12,388 nt of DNA from Sedimenticola sp. (GTDB lineage Bacteria > Pseudomonadota > Gammaproteobacteria > Chromatiales > Chromatiaceae). Location of the stretch: NCBI GenBank assembly GCA_027041035.1, contig JALULB010000115.1:1-12388 (forward strand), given 5' to 3'. The notes under the pieces are model-generated. The model saw only the letters and a program-made list of their open reading frames with translations, ran no database searches and was not told the origin of the DNA. A program made the translations under genes and the position numbers. Positions 9,149 through 12,388 of the stretch are shown piece by piece; the stretch's first letter is position 1; each line of letters opens with the position of its first letter.

Positions 9149-9213
9149 CCGGCGATCCGGACGACAGCGGAAACGGGCGCGCCGGACACGCACAACGGAC
9201 AACACAGCAACAT
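9145..9213 (-). CDS. Possible 22-codon leader peptide of the importer operon
   Basis: On the minus strand a short frame starts at ATG 9213 and stops at TGA 9147-9145, overlapping the binding-protein ATG (9148) as ATGA, the same junction used throughout the operon. It begins MLLCCPLC, with three cysteines in the first eight residues. The bases upstream, GGTGAGGGTGAAAGG and then four bases before the ATG, form a better ribosome binding site than the binding-protein gene has. Translation through it could load ribosomes onto the operon by coupling, or sense cysteine supply. The peptide itself resembles nothing I know. A frame this short can arise by chance in GC-rich DNA, so this is a suggestion from context. 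Confidence 0.35.
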   Translation of the reverse strand: MLLCCPLCVSGAPVSAVVRIAG

Positions 9214-9313
9214 CAAGCCTTTCACCCTCACCTGCTTTCCGGTACCTTTCCGCTTTTGCCACAATATCGAACGCCGGGGAAGCCCCCGACGGCAATCGGG
9301 AGGATACACCAAT
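9149..9313. promoter_or_regulatory. Divergent control region between importer operon and fabI
   Basis: The 165 bases between the two divergent starts must carry the fabI promoter and probably the importer promoter. The fabI side has a good ribosome binding site, GGGAGG at 9298-9303. A short GC-rich hairpin (CGGGG, AAGC loop, CCCCG, 9275-9288) lies in the probable fabI leader. I see no confident -35/-10 pair for either direction. No clear fatty-acid regulator palindrome was recognised. Confidence 0.5.
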
Positions 9314-10090
9314 ATGGGTTTCATGCAGAACAAGCGCGTACTGATCGTCGGCGTCGCCAGCGACCGCTCGATCGCCGCCGGCGTGGCCAAGGCCATGCAC
9401 GCACAGGGCGCCGAGCTGGCCTTCACCTACCAGACCGACAAACTGAAGAAACGCGTGGACAAACTCGCCGACGCGACCGGCTCCGAGATCGTCCTGCCGC
9501 TGGATGTCGGCGACGACCAGCAGATCAACGACGTGTTCACCGAACTGGGCAAGCACTGGGACGGCCTGGACGCGATCATCCATTCGGTCGGCTTCGCGCC
9601 ACGCGAACTGCTCGAAGGCAACTACGTCGACGTCACCACCCGCGAGGGTTTTCTGCTGGCCCACGAAATCAGCTCGTACAGCTTCACCGCCCTGGCGAAG
9701 GCCGGCCGCGAGATGATGCAGGGCCGCAACGGCAGCCTGCTGACCATGACCTACCTCGGCGCGGTGCGCACGATCAAGAACTACAACGTGATGGGCGTCG
9801 CCAAGGCCAGCCTGGAGGCCAACGTGCGCTACATGGCCGAAGCACTGGGTCCGGAAGGCACCCGCGTCAACGCGGTATCCGCCGGGCCGATCCGCACCCT
9901 CGCCGCCTCCGGCATCAACGACTTCCGCTCGATGCTCGCCGAGGCCGAGGCGAAGACACCGCTGCGCCGCAACGTCACCATCGAACAGGTCGGCAACGCC
10001 GCCGCGTTCCTGTGTTCCGACCTCGCCTCCGGCATCACCGGCGATGTCCTGTACGTGGACTCCGGCTACCACATCCTCGGCATGGCCTGA
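9314..10090 (+). CDS. fabI: Enoyl-[acyl-carrier-protein] reductase, NADH-dependent
   Basis: FabI catalyses the last step of each round of type II fatty-acid elongation in the cytoplasm, reducing trans-2-enoyl-ACP with NADH. The 258-residue protein is near the usual 262 and follows the E. coli sequence closely from the first residues (MGF..KR.L..GVAS..SIA.G.A). The nucleotide site GVASDRSIA (13-21) and the catalytic pair Tyr157 and Lys164 ([19 protein letters not shown]) are present, with Tyr147 as the second active-site tyrosine. The conserved SVGFAP (91-96) contains Gly93, the position linked to triclosan sensitivity in E. coli. The start at 9314 matches the E. coli N-terminus and has GGGAGG 10 bases upstream. 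The gene stands alone, divergent from the importer. A split hairpin and a palindromic element follow the stop directly. Confidence 0.97.
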   Translation: MGFMQNKRVLIVGVASDRSIAAGVAKAMHAQGAELAFTYQTDKLKKRVDKLADATGSEIVLPLDVGDDQQINDVFTELGKHWDGLDAIIHSVGFAPRELLEGNYVDVTTREGFLLAHEISSYSFTALAKAGREMMQGRNGSLLTMTYLGAVRTIKNYNVMGVAKASLEANVRYMAEALGPEGTRVNAVSAGPIRTLAASGINDFRSMLAEAEAKTPLRRNVTIEQVGNAAAFLCSDLASGITGDVLYVDSGYHILGMA

Positions 10091-10099
10091 TCCCATCCA

Positions 10100-10289
10100 C
10101 CGACGCGGGTCCTAGGAGGCTGTCGGGTTTGACCGATCGTAGCGAGGGAAAGCCATTTTGAGTCCGTTTTTTCGTTCACTTGAGGCGAATAGTCATTCTA
10201 TTTAACGCAAAGTGAACGGAAAAACGGGCCAAAAGGGCTTTTCCGCAGTAGATCAGCGTTAAACCCGACAGCCTCCTAGTCCGCGTCGG
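10100..10289 (+). terminator. Hairpin downstream of fabI, split by an insertion
   Basis: CCGACGCGG (10100-10108) and its exact complement CCGCGTCGG (10281-10289) start 9 bases after the fabI stop. With the inserted element removed and one CTAG kept, they form a 9-bp GC stem with an 8-base loop (GTCCTAGT), which looks like the original fabI transcript-end hairpin. No T-run follows on either strand, so calling it a terminator is tentative. Confidence 0.45.
10112..10279. mobile_element. 168-bp palindromic non-autonomous element (MITE-like)
   Basis: The ends are a perfect 19-bp inverted repeat, CTAGGAGGCTGTCGGGTTT at 10112-10130 and its complement at 10261-10279. Almost the whole interior is an imperfect palindrome. 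An 18-bp pair with one mismatch (CCGTTTTTTCGTTCACTT and its partner) flanks a central AATAG/CTATT hairpin. It encodes no protein. CTAG at both outer ends may be a 4-bp target duplication, in which case the mobile core is 10116-10275; because CTAG is itself a palindrome, this cannot be separated from the inverted repeat. A CTAG or TA target would suit IS5-related transposases, which is inference. The element lies inside the hairpin after fabI and ends 28 bases before the next gene. Confidence 0.8.
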
Positions 10290-10307
10290 CCAAGCGAGCA
10301 CCACGAC

Positions 10308-10505
10308 ATGAGCGAAATCACCTGCAACCACTGCGGCCAGCGCTTCGACAACCAACAAGATGCCTGCCCCTACTGCCGTACCCCGACGACCCAGCGGCAA
10401 GACACCGCCTTCGGCGCGAAGAAAAAGCGCTTCATGCTGCTGTTCATCGCGCTGATCATCGTCTGCGCGGTGATGATCGTCTGGCTGCCCCGGGTACTCC
10501 GGTAG
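10308..10505 (+). CDS. Small zinc-ribbon membrane protein, function unknown
   Basis: A 65-residue protein with two CxxC pairs, C6-x2-C9 and C20-x2-C23 (CNHCG and CPYC), the pattern of a small zinc ribbon. A basic stretch follows (KKKR, about 38-41) and then one hydrophobic helix at about 42-60, ending in PRVLR. This predicts a cytoplasmic zinc-binding head on a single membrane anchor. Small zinc-ribbon membrane proteins of this type are widespread and mostly uncharacterised; I assign no function. The ribosome binding site is weak (GCGAG at a short distance before ATG). The coding composition matches the surrounding genome, unlike the brnTA pair downstream. The palindromic element just upstream may separate it from a former fabI read-through transcript. 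Confidence 0.7.
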   Translation: MSEITCNHCGQRFDNQQDACPYCRTPTTQRQDTAFGAKKKRFMLLFIALIIVCAVMIVWLPRVLR

Positions 10506-10674
10506 CGGCCGACCATCGGCAACACCCCTGCCCCGCTGGTCTTCTGATTCACAATCTCGACTTCACGTACGTTAAGCGGACCCGCAAAGCTACGCGCCTT
10601 TTTGTACATGTCGCTGTCACTCCATTTTCACACCAAAAGGCGGTCCGCTGATGCGGGACTTTAGGGCCAACACA
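10506..10674. other. Intergenic stretch with an inverted repeat
   Basis: About 170 bases between the zinc-ribbon gene and the brnT promoter. An 8-bp inverted repeat, AGCGGACC (10575-10582) and GGTCCGCT (10642-10649), brackets a central stretch. A minus-strand frame starts at 10609 behind a plausible GGAG, but it runs antisense into the zinc-ribbon gene and resembles no known protein. Nothing else is recognised. Confidence 0.4.
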
Positions 10675-10703
10675 TTGACCATTTGGTATCCTATACATAC
10701 ACT
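10675..10703 (+). promoter_or_regulatory. Sigma-70-type promoter of brnTA
   Basis: TTGACC (10675-10680, 5 of 6 to consensus), a 17-base spacer and TACACT (10698-10703, 4 of 6, keeping the key A2 and T6). A start about 7 bases after the -10 falls at or next to the brnT ATG at 10710, so the message would have essentially no leader. No Shine-Dalgarno sequence is present before brnT, which agrees. Confidence 0.65.
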
Positions 10704-10711
10704 GTATGTAT
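10693..10711. promoter_or_regulatory. Palindromic operator overlapping the brnT -10 and start codon
   Basis: ATACATACA (10693-10701), a central C, and TGTATGTAT (10703-10711) form a perfect 9-bp inverted repeat. It covers the predicted -10 and the first two bases of the brnT ATG. BrnA antitoxins are ribbon-helix-helix-type DNA-binding proteins known to repress their own operon, so this is the probable BrnA or BrnT-BrnA site. Confidence 0.75.
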
Positions 10712-10997
10712 GATCGAGTTTGAATGGAACAAGGTCAAGGATCTGGCCAATCAGAAGAAGCACGGCGTTTCGTTTGCCGAAGCAAAATCCGTGTTTTTCG
10801 ATGAATATGCCGTCCAGTTCTACGATGAAGAGCATTCTGAAGAGGAAGATCGCTTCATCATGCTGGGAATGAGCAATGAAAGTCGGGTGCTCATCGTCTG
10901 TCATTGCGAGCGTAATGAAGGGAGCACCATTCGAATCATCTCGGCGCGTAAAGCCACAAGAAAGGAATCTTCATTCTACCCCAAGGGTGCATCATGA
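10710..10997 (+). CDS. brnT: BrnT-family toxin (RelE-like ribonuclease)
   Basis: A 95-residue protein with the BrnT pattern from end to end: IEFEWNKVKDLANQKKHGVSF at the N-terminus (Trp6 and KHGVSF at 17-22), a D-E-E-H-S-E segment (39-44), RFIMLG (48-53) and the C-terminal RIISARKATRKE (75-86). BrnT toxins have a RelE-like fold and cut RNA, halting translation until bound by BrnA. The start at 10710 matches the usual BrnT N-terminus; a longer frame from TTG 10683 would add residues encoded by the promoter and operator. The stop overlaps the brnA start as ATGA. The toxin-first order is normal for brnTA. The gene is clearly more AT-rich than its neighbours and lies among insertion elements, which suggests transfer. 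Confidence 0.92.
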   Translation: MIEFEWNKVKDLANQKKHGVSFAEAKSVFFDEYAVQFYDEEHSEEEDRFIMLGMSNESRVLIVCHCERNEGSTIRIISARKATRKESSFYPKGAS

Positions 10998-11218
10998 AAG
11001 CTGAATACGATTTTTCGAAAATGAAATCTCGAAAAAATCCCTATGCTTCAAAGCTCAAGAAGAAGGTCACCATTCGCATGGGCGAGGATGTCATCGAGTA
11101 TTTCAAAAAAATGGCAGAAGAAACCAGTATTCCTTACCAAAGTCTGATCAATCTCTATCTACGTGATTGCGTCGCACAGCATCGCAAGATTGATCTCACT
11201 TGGGCTAAAAAGCCCTAA
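10994..11218 (+). CDS. brnA: BrnA-family antitoxin
   Basis: A 74-residue protein matching BrnA antitoxins. The N-terminal part (MKAEYDFSKMKSRKNPYASKL) is the toxin-side segment typical of the family. Residues about 23-60 (KKVTIRMGEDVIEYFKKMAEETSIPYQSLINLYLRDC) form the ribbon-helix-helix-like DNA-binding domain. BrnA binds and neutralises BrnT and represses the shared promoter, probably at the palindrome over the brnT start. Its ATG lies inside the brnT stop as ATGA, with AAGGGTG a few bases upstream as ribosome binding site. Unlike the leaderless brnT, this gene therefore has its own site, which would favour antitoxin synthesis. Both genes are intact, so the pair is probably functional. Confidence 0.92.
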   Translation: MKAEYDFSKMKSRKNPYASKLKKKVTIRMGEDVIEYFKKMAEETSIPYQSLINLYLRDCVAQHRKIDLTWAKKP

Positions 11219-11251
11219 TCGGGTAAAGGCGGAGTGTTGAGCCCGCACTCC
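11202..11251 (+). terminator. Two weak hairpins at the end of brnA
   Basis: GGGCT-AAAA-AGCCC (11202-11215) ends right at the brnA stop codon, and GGAGTG (11231-11236) pairs with CACTCC (11246-11251) just after it. Neither is followed by a T-run, so termination here is only possible, not shown. Confidence 0.25.
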
Positions 11252-11264
11252 TCCACACCAACTA

Positions 11265-11272
11265 GTGTAGTG
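11265..11272 (+). repeat. 8-bp target-site duplication, left copy
   Basis: GTGTAGTG lies directly before the left end of the 201-bp element. The identical 8 bases follow its right end at 11474-11481. Eight bases is the duplication length made by IS66-family transposition. Confidence 0.8.
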
Positions 11273-11473
11273 GTAACTATTCAGCATAGTCGTCTAAAAC
11301 ATGGGTAACTGCTCAGATCACCGCTGAAAAGTGTCAGATCAAGGCAAAAAATGTGATCGTTACAGGGATGTAACTTATTAGGGCAATGCAGGAGCAATTG
11401 CCGGGTTTACAAGTGTAAATGACCATTTTTGAACGTAGAGCTGGCGCATTTCAGCGGTTAGCTGAGTAGTTAC
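11273..11473. mobile_element. 201-bp IS66-type non-autonomous element or relic
   Basis: The left end reads GTAACTATTCAGC and the right end, on the opposite strand, GTAACTACTCAGC (12 of 13). The element is flanked by exact 8-bp repeats GTGTAGTG. GTAA ends with 8-bp target duplications are the hallmark of the IS66 family. There is no transposase or other gene inside. A second copy of the left end begins 32 bases inward at 11305 and matches the right end better and over more length (29 of 36 bases against 11438-11473). The element therefore has a doubled left end, perhaps from rearrangement or insertion beside an older end. Assignment to IS66 rests on the ends and duplication only. Confidence 0.75.
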
Positions 11474-11481
11474 GTGTAGTG
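11474..11481 (+). repeat. 8-bp target-site duplication, right copy
   Basis: GTGTAGTG directly after the right end of the element, identical to 11265-11272. Removing 11273-11473 and one copy would restore the uninterrupted sequence. Confidence 0.8.
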
Positions 11482-11688
11482 TTGCATTCTGTTTGGAACT
11501 TAACCGGCGATTGGCACAAACAACTTTCGCCAAGATGTCTTTGGCCTTCGCCACGCCTTGCCCATACCGTGACTTGTGGGTTGGACTTCAGTCCGACGCC
11601 GGCCTGACATATGACGTAGAACAACATCCCCTTCCACCCGCGCCGCCGGGCGGCACGAATCCATGCCGGACGACACGTCGGACCCCGG
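11482..11688. other. Intergenic stretch downstream of the M16 peptidase gene
   Basis: About 200 bases with no protein frame I believe. It contains the REP-like hairpin described separately and a GC-rich patch (CCGCCGGGCGG near 11643-11653). A clear U-tract terminator for the peptidase gene is not visible. Confidence 0.4.
11580..11597. repeat. REP-like palindrome
   Basis: GTTGGAC, loop TTCA, GTCCGAC: a 7-bp stem with one G-T pair, preceded by CTTGTGG. This resembles the short extragenic palindromes (REP type) found in many gammaproteobacteria, usually between genes. Only one copy is seen in this window, so its repetitive nature is inferred from resemblance. Confidence 0.5.
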
Positions 11689-12388
11689 CTATTCCACGTC
11701 CCCGCCGAATCGCGTACCCGCCGACCAGGCGACGGCGCGTCGATAGTCATTCAGCACATGATTGCGGTAGAAATCGATGATATCGCCGCGCTTCAGCTTG
11801 GCGACCTCGGCGGCGACCTGTTTCTTGAACGCGAAGCTGAAGCGCTTGTTGTTCAGGTCGTCGAAGTAACGCTGGCTGCGCGCGCTCAGGGTTTCGTCCT
11901 TCTGCATCAGGGTGGCGATCAGGCCGGCCTTGTTGCTGTTGAAATCGGCGTCGCTGAGTTTCTCCAGCGCCGTCAGGAAGTCTTTCTGGAACGCGGCGAT
12001 GCGTTTCTTCAGTTCGTCCACCGGCACCTTGGAGGACTGCACGAGAAACAGCAGGCCGGGATGGGTTTCGAGGTCGATGGCCTGCGCCTGGACGAGATAA
12101 CCGAGTTGTTGCTCGGTACGCAGCTGGGTGTGGAAAGGTTGCTTGATCAACTGCGCAAGCAGTTTCCAGCGCGCATGGGCGGCCGGGTCGGTTTCGCCGC
12201 CGAGGTCGGTCTCGACGACCACCGAGTCGGGATGATCGACCGGGTATGGCACGTCCAGCACACGGCCGGGGGCGATGTCGGTGAGCTTCGGGTCGGGGAT
12301 GTCGGTCAGTCGGGCTTTCGCCAGGAGTGCCGTTTGCAGATGCTGGGTCAAGCGCCGGGCTTCCTCCTCGGTGAGGTTACCGTGCGCC
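11689..12388 (-). CDS. M16 (pitrilysin/insulinase-type) peptidase, C-terminal part, 5' end cut by the window edge
   Basis: The frame is open from the right edge (AHGNLTEEEARRLTQ) to TAG at 11691-11689, giving 232 residues. It matches the C-terminal half of large zinc peptidases such as protease III (pitrilysin) and insulysin. The segment FHTQLRTEQQLGYLVQ contains the conserved R-x5-G-Y, the C-terminal-domain residues that help bind the substrate. The long alpha-helical part around FLTALEKLSDADFNSNKAGLIATLMQKDETL and the final RYFDDLNNKRFSFAFKKQVAAEVAKL also fit. The zinc-binding HxxEH motif belongs to the N-terminal half, outside the window, so activity cannot be judged. An apparent start at 12351 is an internal TTG (Leu) and should be ignored. 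The gene faces brnTA and the insertion elements, ending about 210 bases after them. Cellular location is not shown by what is visible. Confidence 0.88.
   Translation of the reverse strand, partial: AHGNLTEEEARRLTQHLQTALLAKARLTDIPDPKLTDIAPGRVLDVPYPVDHPDSVVVETDLGGETDPAAHARWKLLAQLIKQPFHTQLRTEQQLGYLVQAQAIDLETHPGLLFLVQSSKVPVDELKKRIAAFQKDFLTALEKLSDADFNSNKAGLIATLMQKDETLSARSQRYFDDLNNKRFSFAFKKQVAAEVAKLKRGDIIDFYRNHVLNDYRRAVAWSAGTRFGGDVE

Noticed and set aside
8762..10090. Longer 442-residue version of FabI
   Set aside because: The added N-terminus is antisense to the binding-protein gene. The start at 9314 matches the E. coli FabI N-terminus and has a good ribosome binding site.
6980..10096. Full 1038-codon minus-strand frame as one long protein
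   Set aside because: The part beyond 9148 is antisense to fabI and has no domain signal. The lipoprotein signal peptide sets the start at 9148.
10370..10609. 79-residue minus-strand frame with a GGAG upstream
   Set aside because: Its second half is antisense to the zinc-ribbon gene and no family is recognised. The possible ribosome binding site alone is not enough.
11273..11340. Short CRISPR-like repetition (two GTAACT-CTCAG units 32 bases apart)
   Set aside because: Only two diverged copies in direct orientation plus one inverted. The 8-bp target duplication shows they are insertion-element ends.
11493..11780. 95-residue plus-strand frame before the M16 gene
   Set aside because: It runs through the REP-like hairpin and antisense into the peptidase gene, and has no domain signal.

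Overview
The window looks like a piece of a GC-rich proteobacterial chromosome, most likely gammaproteobacterial. The enoyl-ACP reductase is very close to the E. coli FabI pattern, and the AsmA-family and pitrilysin/insulinase-type genes fit. This is a judgement from protein resemblance only; no rRNA, tRNA or other marker gene is present.

Layout. (1) 1-1824, minus: an AsmA-family envelope protein whose 3' end runs off the left edge. (2) 1825-2288: an intergenic stretch without a convincing gene. It holds a strong intrinsic terminator reading on the minus strand, preceded by several hairpins, and together these look like an unrecognised small RNA or a leader with premature termination. (3) 2289-2603, plus: a stand-alone histidine phosphotransfer (Hpt) protein. 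(4) 2624-9148, minus: a complete peptide-type ABC importer operon in the order solute-binding protein, permease, permease, fused double ATPase. Every junction is a 4-bp ATGA stop/start overlap. A possible 22-codon cysteine-containing leader peptide is joined to the first gene in the same way. (5) 9314-10090, plus: fabI, divergent from the importer. (6) 10091-11688: a patchy accessory interval with a small zinc-ribbon membrane protein, a brnT-brnA toxin-antitoxin pair, two small non-autonomous insertion elements and a REP-like hairpin. (7) 11689-12388, minus: the C-terminal part of an M16 (pitrilysin/insulinase-type) peptidase, cut by the right edge.

How the genes work together. The importer is self-contained: a lipoprotein receptor, two membrane subunits and one polypeptide carrying both ATPase domains. 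The receptor has both an N-terminal lipobox and a C-terminal membrane helix, and one permease has a long N-terminal extension, so this is not a plain Opp/Dpp copy. FabI is housekeeping fatty-acid synthesis. The brnTA pair has a near-perfect palindromic operator overlapping its start codon and is predicted to be transcribed with almost no leader.

The most unusual non-coding structures are the minus-strand RNA candidate at about 2106-2265, a 168-bp palindromic element that splits a hairpin downstream of fabI, and a 201-bp element with GTAA ends and an exact 8-bp target duplication typical of IS66-type insertion. No CRISPR array, defence island or large novel system is visible.
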